DNA of 29,551 nucleotides from Nostoc sp. 'Peltigera membranacea cyanobiont' N6 (GCF_002949735.1 NZ_CP026689.1:1-29551), one strand, 5' to 3'; positions 1 through 7,046 are shown, counted from the first letter of the stretch. Notes: generated from the sequence alone by a model not told the origin. Program-made: numbers and translations.

Positions 1-18
1 TAAGAGCGTTGATCCGAC

Positions 19-144
19 GAACTCGTGACCGCTTCGCTCTCGGAGTCGGTGGCTCTTACGGGCAGAAAGATTACTGGTTGGGCCAACTAGATCCTGCAAG
101 CCCGCAAGAGCCACTCCGCTTCGCCGACTCCGAGCCACGAGTTC
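19..144. repeat. Large imperfect inverted repeat (dispersed-repeat type)
   Basis: The left arm (19-63) and right arm (100-144) are reverse complements over most of their length: GAACTCGTG, CTCGGAGTCGG and GGCTCTT pair with their partners, interrupted by short GCTTCGC-like insertions, around a 36-nt loop. It looks like the short dispersed palindromic elements common in Nostocales genomes. If the window is a closed circle, it lies directly behind the relaxase stop codon and could act as a transcript-end hairpin. A short open frame (9-227) crosses it but has no recognisable content and is not called. Confidence 0.6.
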
Positions 145-264
145 TTAAATCCAGGAAAGAAACTATCAAGCTGAATAAATTTGGGTATAGTTATTTTGTA
201 ATCAATAGCTTTAGTCTCAGTTGTTAATGTTAGATTTAAAGCTAACTTTTAGATCGATAAACTA

Positions 265-873
265 ATGGCTTTGTTAATGCGCGAATCTAATCAACTTTCC
301 CTTCATCAGTTGACAAAGATGGGTGGGAAACCCCTTGCGCCTTCAAATACTCAATGGGGAAGTTGTAGCGTATGTGGTGGGTGGATGCAGTTCATTGGTC
401 AAATTGACTTAGAAGAAACGGCAATAAAAGAGGTTAGTGAACGCAAACAGTTACTCCTCATATTTATGTGTACTAATAATCCTGGACTGTGTTATGAGTG
501 GGATGCTGGTTTAGGAGGCAATGCAGCGATATTGGTTTCTAAAACTAACCTCACCAGTCTTGAAGCACCTTGTGACAAAGAAGAATTTCTGTTAGAAGAA
601 ACATTGTTAACTCTGGATCAGTGTGATGATTTTGCTGACACTTATTGTCAAATTTTAAACCAATCTCAAAACCCAGTATGCGGCAAAATTGGTGGTGAAC
701 CATTGTGGATTCAAGCGGATGAAACTCCTATCTGTAGTTGTGGAGCTAGGATGACGTTTGTATTTCAGTTGCAATACAGCGCCGAAATCCAGTTTGGGGA
801 TGCGGGTTCTGGATATGGCTTTGTGTGTTTAGTATGTCAACAACGGGCAAAGTTTCTTTGGCAATGTTGCTAA
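265..873 (+). CDS. DUF1963-like (YwqG-like) cysteine-rich protein
   Basis: This 202-residue protein has two matching halves. Each begins with a Gly-Gly-x-Pro-Leu segment (KMGGKPLAP near residue 19, KIGGEPLW near 142), followed by a Cys-x-x-Cys or Cys-x-Cys knuckle (SCSVCGGWM, CSCGARM) and a hydrophobic strand. A last C-x-x-C (CLVC) lies near the C-terminus. The layout resembles the DUF1963/YwqG family, whose biochemical role is not established; some relatives sit near polymorphic toxins as possible immunity proteins. The cysteine pairs suggest a structural zinc (inference). There is no signal peptide or membrane segment. A second in-frame Met five codons in is an equally good start. It stands alone, with no obvious operon partner. 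The family call is by motif memory, not a search. Confidence 0.6.
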   Translation: MALLMRESNQLSLHQLTKMGGKPLAPSNTQWGSCSVCGGWMQFIGQIDLEETAIKEVSERKQLLLIFMCTNNPGLCYEWDAGLGGNAAILVSKTNLTSLEAPCDKEEFLLEETLLTLDQCDDFADTYCQILNQSQNPVCGKIGGEPLWIQADETPICSCGARMTFVFQLQYSAEIQFGDAGSGYGFVCLVCQQRAKFLWQCC

Positions 874-1049
874 ATGGCTCATCGAAAAAGTTATTTTAAA
901 TTATCAACAAAAAAGTAAAGTATTCAGTTCCAGATTAACCTACATAAGCGATCGCTTCTCCTTCAATGTCGGTTAATGTGGGTTAAACGACATTCAAGGG
1001 AAAGCGGCTAATTTAGAGCAATATGTCATGGTTAATGGGAAGTGTATAG

Positions 1050-1187
1050 ATGAGGATAACTGCTAAAGATTTGTTGCAACGATATGCTGCTGGGGAAATA
1101 AATTTTGGAAAAATTAATTTGGGAGCTTTCTTTGTCAGACCACCTTGGTTGATGTGGGAGTTTAGTTATGGAAAAAATAACGGCTGA
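1050..1187 (+). pseudogene. Truncated pentapeptide-repeat gene (N-terminal remnant)
   Basis: Forty-five codons open with MRITAKDLLQRYAAGEINF and then lose the repeat pattern, running out of frame into the next gene. The N-terminus, the AUG, the GGGAAG ribosome site and about 15 bases further upstream match the 5' end of the minus-strand pentapeptide gene at 2232 (MRITESELLQRYAAGERDF). It is therefore a decayed inverted duplicate of that gene's start. Its last 20 bases overlap the following pentapeptide gene in another frame. Probably non-functional, though the translation signals are intact. Confidence 0.7.
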
Positions 1188-1596
1188 AATGTTCCTTAAG
1201 CGGTACGAGAATGGGTGCAGAGATTTTCAAAGTATCATCTTGGAGTATGCTGACTTGAGCATGGCTGATTTTCAGAGAATTAACCTGCAAGGCTCCCAGT
1301 TTAGCTATGTTAACCTGAGTAGAATTAATTTGCGGGATAGTACTTTGACCGCTCAATTCAGCTTCTGTAATTTCAGGGATTCTAAAATCGAATCTTGTTA
1401 CTTGGAAAGTGCCAGGTTTAGCGATTGTGATTTTAGAGGGGCTAGTGTAACCAAAGTTAATTTGACTTATACCAGTTTTATTCGAGTCAACCTTCAAGGA
1501 GCGAGGCTTGAGGGTTTTGGAGAAGAATTCCCCTTGTTCTTCAATGTTGTTCGAGAAGACGGGGAATTTATTCCTGGTTACACCTATGAACCCTAA
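1168..1596 (+). CDS. Pentapeptide-repeat protein
   Basis: A 142-residue protein with an N-terminal cap (FLKRYENGCRDFQ) followed by about 16 pentapeptide units of the A(D/N)LxX type (YADLS, INLQG, VNLSR, INLRD, VNLQG), which predict a right-handed quadrilateral beta-helix. The tail VREDGEFIPGYTYEP corresponds to the short C-terminal cap of cyanobacterial members. The repeats are more degenerate than in the genes at 1816-2232 and 12728-13249. A GGGAG site seven bases ahead supports the ATG. Most cyanobacterial members have no known function; a few block gyrase (Qnr/MfpA) or affect heterocyst pattern (HetL), but nothing here picks out either role. It converges with the next pentapeptide gene. 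Confidence 0.85.
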   Translation: MEKITAEMFLKRYENGCRDFQSIILEYADLSMADFQRINLQGSQFSYVNLSRINLRDSTLTAQFSFCNFRDSKIESCYLESARFSDCDFRGASVTKVNLTYTSFIRVNLQGARLEGFGEEFPLFFNVVREDGEFIPGYTYEP

Positions 1597-1617
1597 TTAT
1601 CACTTCCCAAACCGCGA

Positions 1618-1670
1618 CCGAGCAATAGAGATGCACAACAATGGCTCTCAAAACCATTGCTACGGCTCGG
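1618..1670. terminator. Possible bidirectional terminator hairpin between convergent genes
   Basis: Nested inverted repeats, an outer CCGAGC/GCTCGG and an inner CAATGG/CCATTG, lie between two convergent pentapeptide genes. There is no clear T-run, so this is only a candidate. Confidence 0.25.
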
Positions 1671-1815
1671 CTGTGTTAACTAAAGTAAGAAACGAAGGAC
1701 ACTCCTATTCTCCTATTCTTACTTTGGGCATCTAATACTAATTACTGGATATATTCTAGCCGACACAGAAACAGAACAATTCGCTCAAGCTTAAATTACC
1801 AACTATGAGGATTTT

Positions 1816-2232
1816 TCACCCTTCTTCCCTATGGGGTTCAGTACAAATCCTACCATTGGGCATAGTAGTATTATAGTAGAAACACCCATGAGCGTGACCA
1901 AAGGAACCAATAGTTCCTCGGAGGTTGGCATTTTCAAAGTTAGTTCCAACAACGGAAGCTTCAGCAACGATGGCACCCTCCAAATTGGCACCAATAAACT
2001 TAGCCAAACCCAATTCAGCCCCACTCAAATTAGCCCCACTCAAATTAGCCCCACTCAAATTAGCGAACAAAAGATTAGCTCGGCTTAGATTAATTCCACT
2101 CAAGTTGGCACCATTCAAATTGGCTCTACCCAATTCAGCCCCACTCAAATCAGCTTCCCTCAAATCAACCCCACTAAAGTCTCTCTCCCCAGCAGCATAA
2201 CGCTGCAACAACTCCGACTCTGTTATCCTCAT
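1816..2232 (-). CDS. Pentapeptide-repeat protein
   Basis: A 138-residue protein with the cap MRITESELLQRYAAGERDF and then very regular units (VDLRE ADLSG AELGR ANLNG ANLSG INLSR ANLLF ANLSG ANLSG ANLSG AELGL), a textbook A(D/N)LxX beta-helix. The C-terminal cap FYYNTTMPNGRICTEP is typical of cyanobacterial members. The start follows a GGAAG ribosome site with seven-base spacing. The repeat-rich DNA opens long but meaningless frames on the opposite strand. Function unknown. Its 5' end has a broken inverted copy at 1050-1187, and a truncated ParA lies upstream on the other strand, so this end of the window has been rearranged. Confidence 0.9.
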   Translation of the reverse strand: MRITESELLQRYAAGERDFSGVDLREADLSGAELGRANLNGANLSGINLSRANLLFANLSGANLSGANLSGAELGLAKFIGANLEGAIVAEASVVGTNFENANLRGTIGSFGHAHGCFYYNTTMPNGRICTEPHREEG

Positions 2233-2442
2233 CTATACACTTCCGCAATAACCAACATATATAAAGATAACCAGTGACATCAAAGCTAAAATTAATGCTC
2301 TTGATACCCCATTGGCTTCTTTATACAACTCATTCGGTCGGTGACTTTGCAGTTCCCATGTTGTTTAATGGTAATTTTGATGTGTTCGCAACACAAACAC
2401 CGTTATCTTTAATTGTAACGGGGCAGGTAAACCAACTCACTT

Positions 2443-2598
2443 ATGAGCCGAATCATCGCAGTTTTTAATCAGGCGGGAGGTGTTGCCAAAACCACCCTTA
2501 CCCAAAACTTGGGCTACCAAATAGCGCAATTGGGTCATGGTGTTCTGCTCATTTCACCCCAAAAAGAAAAATTTCTGACTAACTTCGGTAATTATTAG
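2443..2598 (+). pseudogene. Truncated ParA-type ATPase (N-terminal fragment)
   Basis: Fifty-one codons encode a ParA/MinD-like start: MSRIIAVFNQAGGVAKTT, then LTQNLGYQIAQLGHGVLLIS. This matches the deviant Walker A (KGGVGKTT class) and following helix of chromosome/plasmid ParA proteins, but the conserved Lys-Gly at the head of the motif has become Ala-Gly and the invariant Gly before Lys is Ala. After the segment equivalent to strand 2 (PQKEKFLTNFG) it stops, so Walker B and the rest are missing. A real ParA is about 200-300 residues. It is a relic of a second partition locus, too short to be found by ORF length. Confidence 0.75.
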
Positions 2599-2647
2599 TA
2601 TATAAATAGCGGAATTAATCGTTTATTTATCTAAGGCATTTCTAAAA

Positions 2648-3184
2648 ATGGGAGAAGCAAAACGCCGTAAGCAATTAGACCCCAATTATGGAAAATTACC
2701 TGCCCTCAAATTTCTGAATTGCGGGAACATGGTTAAGACTTATGAGGAATCATTAAACCTCTTGATTGAAGATTTAAATCTCTTGGCATTATTTTTCCCA
2801 GAAATAGGAAATGATTTAGATAATTTTGCTGGTGTTCTTATGATTGATAAATCAGCCGTCATCTCTACCTTAAAAGACTTTGGCAAGGTGTTTGAGACTA
2901 TAGAAGAAAATGAAAAAATCCGAGGTTTTTACCAAGACAAAATCTCTCAAAAAGGTACAGGTTGCATTATCACAGGTCGGTCAAATGAGGCTAACCGCCC
3001 CGTAGTATCAGGTTTTGCCGCTCTAGTAGAATTAGAACAGCCGATGATGTTTCAGCTTTACTTTGGAAACAAGGAAAGTAATCTGGCATCTGTTAAAGAG
3101 TTAATTAAGTTAACGCCGCCGTCATATATTCCGGTGATGTCATACGCTGACAACTTCACAACTTTTCATCTAATAAGATTTTAG
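2648..3184 (+). CDS. Unknown protein with MGEAKRRK N-terminal tag
   Basis: A 178-residue protein I cannot assign to a function. Its first 16 residues (MGEAKRRKQLDPNYGK) match, with one difference, the start of the otherwise dissimilar protein at 23606-24280. The rest looks soluble and mixed alpha/beta, with an acidic leucine-rich segment (residues 33-60) and a hydrophobic segment FAALVELEQPMMFQLYF near 125-141. There is no membrane helix or signal peptide. No strong ribosome site is visible, but the conserved tag fixes the start. It follows the ParA remnant by 49 bases, with about 500 gene-free bases after it. Confidence 0.7.
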   Translation: MGEAKRRKQLDPNYGKLPALKFLNCGNMVKTYEESLNLLIEDLNLLALFFPEIGNDLDNFAGVLMIDKSAVISTLKDFGKVFETIEENEKIRGFYQDKISQKGTGCIITGRSNEANRPVVSGFAALVELEQPMMFQLYFGNKESNLASVKELIKLTPPSYIPVMSYADNFTTFHLIRF

Positions 3185-3365
3185 TTAGTGAACAATGGGG
3201 GAGCAATCTCTTTAGCACCCAACCGAGAAGCTTTTGGTTCAGTTTTGATGACCATACCGTAATTGCACAGGCTTGAGCAGAAAGAGCGCAATCACCCTCA
3301 CGCAACGGTAATGATATTTGAGGATAATGCCTTGACCAATGTCTTTTGGTTGTGCTGAATTTGGG

Positions 3366-3387
3366 TTAGGAGAAACGTTTCTCCTAA
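3366..3387. repeat. 22-bp perfect palindrome, copy 1
   Basis: The half-site is TTAGGAGAAAC, followed by its exact complement, with no spacer. The same core with G-to-A/C-to-T changes recurs at 3628-3651, and the bases after both copies are also similar (AAATTNATTTTCATGT versus AAATTCATTTCCATGT). Two-fold symmetry with covarying positions suggests a protein dimer site or a mobile palindromic element. Confidence 0.75.
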
Positions 3388-3627
3388 ATTAATTTTCATG
3401 TGTAGACTGTCGCTGTTAAGGCGAGAATATTTCTAAGATTTCAACGTACTCTTATAGATCAGCAATCGGTAAAACTTGCTCTTATATCCGAAGATGAATG
3501 GTTACAGGTTTTGGAGCTAAAAGTCACTTGTCCACTAGTGAGGCAAGACTTGGGGCGGGAGCCTTCTACACTCCTTTCACCTGCTCTCCGTTTTGAGAGT
3601 AGCGTCAAAAATTTCTCAAATATCGGG

Positions 3628-3651
3628 TTTAGGAAAAACGTTTTTCCTAAA
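3628..3651. repeat. 24-bp perfect palindrome, copy 2
   Basis: The half-site is TTTAGGAAAAAC, followed by its exact complement. Relative to copy 1, the single G-to-A change in the left arm is matched by the C-to-T change in the right arm, so symmetry is kept. It lies just beyond the 3' end of the ParA/RHH operon. Confidence 0.75.
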
Positions 3652-3691
3652 TTCATTTCCATGTCTATCCTGCCGCCCCTCTCCCTCATCG

Positions 3692-3964
3692 TTATGGTTT
3701 TCTTGCTTTCTGGTTTTCTGGTTCTCCAAACTTTTGGGTTAGCGCCTCAACAATAACTGAGGTTACAGTAATCCCTTGCTCTTTAGCTTTAGACATCCAG
3801 TAGCGACGTTGGGATATAGGGACTTTGACACACAGATTGACCATCTGTTCAAGCTCTGGCTCTCCGTCTGGTAAACCAGATGTCTGGTCTGATGTGTTTC
3901 TGGTTTTCTGGTTTTCTGGTTCCGTCTCTCTGGCTTTTTTAATCAAATCTCCGTACTTGCTCAT
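3692..3964 (-). CDS. RHH DNA-binding partner of ParA
   Basis: A 90-residue protein whose C-terminal half (about 41-80, VNLCVKVPISQRRYWMSKAKEQ and the following helix VTSVIVEALTQKFG) reads as a ribbon-helix-helix fold: one strand, then two helices. The N-terminal half (SKYGDLIKKARETEPENQK) is polar and probably flexible, as in small ParG/omega-like centromere-binding proteins. Its ATG overlaps the parA stop (ATGA), so the two are translationally coupled and form a type Ib-like partition pair. Known relatives bind short DNA repeats and repress their own operon. TCTGGTTT repeats occur inside this gene (3867-3922, 3709-3724) and ahead of parA, a natural target. The exact family is not identified. 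Confidence 0.75.
   Translation of the reverse strand: MSKYGDLIKKARETEPENQKTRNTSDQTSGLPDGEPELEQMVNLCVKVPISQRRYWMSKAKEQGITVTSVIVEALTQKFGEPENQKARKP
3709..3724. repeat. TCTGGTTT iterons, cluster I
   Basis: Two tandem 8-bp units (TCTGGTTT, TCTGGTTC) in the 3' end of the RHH gene, the same unit as in clusters II and III. Confidence 0.6.
3867..3922. repeat. TCTGGTTT iterons, cluster II (inside the RHH gene)
   Basis: The cluster begins with an inverted pair TCTGGT-AA-ACCAGA (3867-3880), then TCTGGTCT (3883-3890) and three tandem 8-bp units at 3899, 3907 and 3915. The repeats encode the repetitive Gln/Asn/Lys-rich linker of the RHH protein. Short direct repeats read by RHH dimers are the known arrangement for omega- and ParG-type centromeres. 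Confidence 0.6.
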
Positions 3965-4569
3965 TTCAAAATCTCCATAACTTCTTTACCTAGCGCAAGG
4001 TAATCAGCCCAAGCTGTTTTTAAACGTGAGTCATCAACATCCCGAATGGGGACACCAGCCATTGCTGCTTTCTCAAAGCCGACAGTACGCCGGATCATTG
4101 CCTGAAATACGGGGATGCCTCCATTCAACAAATCCTGACGCAGTGTTTCACCTTCCTTGCTGGGATAGGGAGGAACAATAGTGAGCAAGCAGCGATAGTT
4201 TGTCTCACCCAAATCTTTCACCATCAAAAGCATTGGCTCAAGGCTTACAATGTCGGGCTTTGTCGGCAGTATTAAAAGGTCGCAGCCTTTAGCTAATTCC
4301 TTTAGATCATCGGAGTCAGGTCTTGCTGGGGTGTCGATGACCACAAACTGAGCATCGGCAATTACCTTTAAGGCTTGGCGTTCGTCCACCGCAGGAAAGG
4401 GGAATGATCCGCGTTTTGACCACGCCAGGGCGGTACGATTCTGGTCGCCATCTACAAGGACGGTTTTACCAAGTTCACTAAAGAAGGTTGCAAGATGCAC
4501 TGCTGTAGTGCTTTTCCCCACCCCTCCCTTGTAGCCAGTGATAGTTATGATTTTCTTTGGACTTGACAT
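3961..4569 (-). CDS. parA: ParA-family plasmid partition ATPase
   Basis: A 202-residue small ParA/MinD ATPase. The deviant Walker A GYKGGVGKST lies at residues 12-21, the A'-type aspartates in LVDGDQNRTA near 39-48, and Walker B FVVIDTPA near 74-81. There is no N-terminal HTH extension, so it is of the short type Ib class, which works with a small RHH partner; that partner follows immediately in overlapping frames. It would move plasmid copies by ATP-dependent nucleoid binding. The operator/centromere candidate TCTGGTTT repeats begin four bases upstream of its start. This is distinct from the frameshifted ParA-like ATPase at 24412-25204 and the truncated one at 2443. Confidence 0.9.
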   Translation of the reverse strand: MSSPKKIITITGYKGGVGKSTTAVHLATFFSELGKTVLVDGDQNRTALAWSKRGSFPFPAVDERQALKVIADAQFVVIDTPARPDSDDLKELAKGCDLLILPTKPDIVSLEPMLLMVKDLGETNYRCLLTIVPPYPSKEGETLRQDLLNGGIPVFQAMIRRTVGFEKAAMAGVPIRDVDDSRLKTAWADYLALGKEVMEILK

Positions 4570-4572
4570 AAA

Positions 4573-4612
4573 TCTGGTAAACCATAAATCTGGTTTTCTG
4601 GTTTTCTGACTT
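4573..4612. promoter_or_regulatory. TCTGGTTT iterons, cluster III (candidate operator/centromere of parA)
   Basis: TCTGGTAAACCA (4573-4584) is followed by tandem TCTGGTTT at 4589 and 4597 and a decayed TCTGACTT at 4605. The cluster sits immediately 5' of parA, where an autorepressing RHH partner would bind. The rest of the gene-free 4613-4891 shows nothing I can support; a small frame at 4635-4838 is not convincing. Confidence 0.55.
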
Positions 4613-4891
4613 TTGGGCTTGGACTAAATCATACTCAACATTTGTCAACGAAGTCACGTATATTTGTAGCCCACTCTTCTGACTCCTGACACTTTTGATT
4701 TGACTGTATTTCATTCATCAGAAAATTGCTATAAACAGTCTGAGCAACTTGACTCTTGCTTAGGTTCAAAATATGTTCACCTGTCCGATACAACTGTCCC
4801 ACTTTCGGTGGTTGCTCTATCCGTTTTGAACAAATCAATTAATGCACTTATCAGTATCTTGTGGTAACTTCTGTCCCTATTTAAATAATTA

Positions 4892-5641
4892 TTAGGGACT
4901 AAGTATTTTTTCTTTAACCCATTGAACTAAAACCTGTACCACTAAAGTTATCAAACCTCCAATAATTAAAAGTATAATTTGATTTTTATACTCTACAAAG
5001 AAATTGGTTTTTAGAGTTTGATTTTTTGCATAAAGCACAGTACGTTTATCTGTATTAGACTTAAATATAAAATTGGAATTTATTGCAACTCCTAAGAGAA
5101 TTTGTATAAAGACAATAGTAACTTTAATAATTTCATCAAGTTTTATTGTTGTTTGAAATAACAATAAAATAACTACTATTGCAACTATACAGTTCAAAAT
5201 TGTCCGTATACTATAAATTGATGGAACACTTCTAGGTTCTAGTATCTCTACTAACTTACTAACTATTCCTGTAGAAACTGCATTATCTTCAGATGCAAAA
5301 ATGCTTGTGGATAAAGATGATATCTTTAAAGTGACTCGCGGCTCTTGTGATTGAAACCTAATATCGTCAAATTCTAAAGTTCCTATTTGTTTCAATTCTT
5401 CTATAGAATCAACCTCGTATTCTTCAGTAAGTATTGTGTAAGATTTACAATTTTTTTTAAATACTTCTTCTATAAGTTCAATATCTTCTAAATATAGTAA
5501 CACTGAAGATAAAGATACATAAGTGTGTTTTGGTAATTTTTTCATACTCTCTAATACTGGACTTATTGCTCTTTCATAGATGCTCCTCGCTGGATGTCTC
5601 GATAGCCATTTTACAAGGGGTTCACACAGCCAATGCTTCAC
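4892..5641 (-). CDS. Unknown AT-rich membrane protein
   Basis: A 249-residue protein I do not recognise. The N-terminal half looks soluble and acidic (YLEDIELIEEVFKKN, EEYEVDSIEELKQIG). It is followed by three likely membrane helices: TILNCIVAIVVILLLFQTTI near 148-167, VTIVFIQILLGVAINSNFIF near 174-193, and IILLIIGGLITLVVQVLVQW near 222-241. The longest frame opens with GTG without a clear ribosome site; an in-frame ATG at 5545, behind a weak GAGAG, would remove 32 residues. The gene is markedly more AT-rich than the parA operon before it, suggesting separate acquisition. It might be an effector or sensor of a defence cassette, but nothing proves this. Confidence 0.65.
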   Translation of the reverse strand: MKHWLCEPLVKWLSRHPARSIYERAISPVLESMKKLPKHTYVSLSSVLLYLEDIELIEEVFKKNCKSYTILTEEYEVDSIEELKQIGTLEFDDIRFQSQEPRVTLKISSLSTSIFASEDNAVSTGIVSKLVEILEPRSVPSIYSIRTILNCIVAIVVILLLFQTTIKLDEIIKVTIVFIQILLGVAINSNFIFKSNTDKRTVLYAKNQTLKTNFFVEYKNQIILLIIGGLITLVVQVLVQWVKEKILSP

Positions 5642-5700
5642 ACGAGTTTTGACCGTCTGGGGCTAATTACGCTCTTTTGAAAGAGTAAGATGATAATAAT

Positions 5701-5716
5701 AGTATTTTAAAATACT
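5701..5716. repeat. 16-bp perfect AT-rich palindrome
   Basis: AGTATTTTAAAATACT is fully self-complementary. It lies between the PIN toxin stop and the membrane-protein gene, both on the minus strand, and could be an operator or part of a terminator. Not diagnostic. Confidence 0.4.
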
Positions 5717-5745
5717 TTATTTGTCATAATCTCAGTAGATTTCTA

Positions 5746-6315
5746 CTAAATGTCATAGCAAAAATCTTGTAGAGCAGTAACTGATTGTGGTAGTCCCTGC
5801 CTTAGAAGCGATTCTAAGTACTCTTCAGATGTCTTAGGGGGATTCTTAAGACTACTTCTGTGCGTCTTTACCACTTTGCAAATTTCTGTTGGGTTAAGGT
5901 CAATCAGATGCAGAATGAAGTCATCTGGATGCTGGGACTCAATACCATATAGTGAAAGAGCTTGAGCAGGAAAATCTTTAAGGTTAAAAGTGACTATAAT
6001 ACTTGCATTACAACGAATCGCTGCTGCGAGGACATGGCGATCATTTTGATCTGGAAGTTGTAAACCTGCGATCAGTGCTTCATAACCTGTAACGAGACAA
6101 TCTCGGACATGGCTATTCATCAGATTTTTAGTTCTGGTAAGCTTCTCAAGCGTGAGATCAGGACGATCCTTTAAAACGTTTCTAATCCACTCTGAGTGAA
6201 TTGCATCCGTCCACCGTGCCCTAAATAGGTCGGTGACTGCAAGCCGCATAAGAAAATCTCTCAATGGTGCTGGATATAAGACACATGCATCATAAATAGC
6301 TGTGAAATTAGACAC
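5746..6315 (-). CDS. PIN-domain toxin (VapC-like ribonuclease)
   Basis: A 189-residue protein of the PIN superfamily, metal-dependent RNases usually found as type II toxins. The acidic residues fit the family pattern: Asp9 in AIYDACVLYP, Glu42 in HSEWIRN, Asp89/Asp92 in LPDQNDRHVLAAA, and Asp114 in FNLKDFP. The fold is preceded by the expected hydrophobic first strand. It opens with GTG and has a weak ribosome site. The probable antitoxin (6573-7046) is on the same strand but 257 bases upstream, farther than the usual overlap, and that gap contains a stem-loop (6441-6483). It is longer than classic VapC (about 130 residues), in the range of the PIN_3-like group. Confidence 0.85.
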   Translation of the reverse strand: MSNFTAIYDACVLYPAPLRDFLMRLAVTDLFRARWTDAIHSEWIRNVLKDRPDLTLEKLTRTKNLMNSHVRDCLVTGYEALIAGLQLPDQNDRHVLAAAIRCNASIIVTFNLKDFPAQALSLYGIESQHPDDFILHLIDLNPTEICKVVKTHRSSLKNPPKTSEEYLESLLRQGLPQSVTALQDFCYDI

Positions 6316-6440
6316 TATAATTTCTCTATTAGTTTTGAATTATTACCCTTAATATTGGTAACAAATTTTCTTTATAAATGCCATTTCTGCTAAGTAAATT
6401 GTTTGAGCCTCATTTAATAGTTTCAATCGCATTAAAGTTA

Positions 6441-6483
6441 AAACTAAGTCAATTGGGTACTAGAGCGATCCCTGACTTAGTTT
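6441..6483. promoter_or_regulatory. Inverted repeat between antitoxin and toxin genes
   Basis: Perfect 11-base arms, AAACTAAGTCA (6441-6451) and TGACTTAGTTT (6473-6483), flank a 21-nt loop in the untranslated gap between the excisionase-type antitoxin and the PIN toxin. In the transcript it could act as an attenuator, a processing site or a partial terminator that lowers toxin expression. No T-run follows on the minus strand. Confidence 0.5.
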
Positions 6484-6572
6484 AACTTGATTGTTAGATG
6501 TACTCCTATTCCCAGAGTTTCCTTTAACAGAGCATCTGGCTAATCATGCGAAACTGTTATGTATCACGATTC

Positions 6573-7046
6573 TTATTCGTACCCCATATCTAGTTCTTGA
6601 GCTTGAGCAGTAAGCTCATCAAGAGCTTGCATTCGCAAAGTATCAATTTGATTTTTGTAATTGAGTAGATCCTGATAACGCACCCGTCGTCGTGTTCCTA
6701 CTTTACGGTATGGCATCTCTCCAGATTCCAATAATCCTACCAAATAAGGACGAGAAACATTTAAAATATCAGCCGCTTCTTGTGTCGTGAGTTCTGCGTG
6801 TATGGGTATAAGAGTAACAGCATTACCTTTAGCCATTTGTGTCAGGATGTCAACAAGCAGATGAAAAGCCGCTGCTGGTATAGTAACCGTTTCACTTGTA
6901 GCGTTATTTTGCACAACTTTGATAGTGCGATATGCATCATTATCCCGTACATAGGATGCCAAAGTTTGACTACTTTTTTTAGCTAGCGTAGCATCTTCTT
7001 CTGTAGGTACAGCAGTCCTACTAGATTGGTATGTACTGAGTGTCAT
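6573..7046 (-). CDS. Excisionase-type HTH antitoxin
   Basis: A 157-residue protein with a C-terminal MerR/excisionase-type winged HTH: LTTQEAADILNVSRPYLVGLL, then the turn GEMPYRKVGTRRRVRYQDLLNY, the signature of 'excisionase family' DNA-binding proteins that pair with PIN toxins. The N-terminal part is polar. I start at the ATG at 7046, not at 7088, because a GAGAGAGG ribosome site lies nine bases before it. It should bind the operon promoter and neutralise the PIN toxin at 5746-6315; pairing by synteny is common in cyanobacteria. The unusual feature is the 257-base gap to the toxin. Confidence 0.8.
   Translation of the reverse strand: MTLSTYQSSRTAVPTEEDATLAKKSSQTLASYVRDNDAYRTIKVVQNNATSETVTIPAAAFHLLVDILTQMAKGNAVTLIPIHAELTTQEAADILNVSRPYLVGLLESGEMPYRKVGTRRRVRYQDLLNYKNQIDTLRMQALDELTAQAQELDMGYE

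Larger units (their letters stand above)
3185..3691. other. Gene-free stretch with two related palindromes
   Basis: I find no convincing coding sequence on either strand; the open frames at 3459-3689 and 3511-3756 have no recognisable content. The notable content is two perfect palindromes (3366-3387 and 3628-3651) with similar flanks. Confidence 0.5.

Noticed and set aside
9..227. 72-codon frame at the window start
   Set aside because: It lies mainly over the inverted repeat; no ribosome site and no protein-like features.
1803..2200. Plus-strand and other minus-strand frames opposite the pentapeptide gene at 1816-2232
   Set aside because: Repeat-induced antisense frames with low-complexity Ser/Leu/Lys translations.
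2274..2468. 64-codon frame
   Set aside because: Overlaps the start of the ParA fragment in another frame; no recognisable motif.
3459..3756. Short frames on both strands after the ParA operon
   Set aside because: They cover a palindrome and part of the RHH gene; no supporting signal.
4620..4665. TTGACA / TATGAT promoter for parA
   Set aside because: The two hexamers are only nine bases apart on the minus strand, too close for a sigma-70-type promoter.
4635..4838. 67-codon minus-strand frame upstream of parA
   Set aside because: No ribosome site, no motif, and located where the parA promoter should be.
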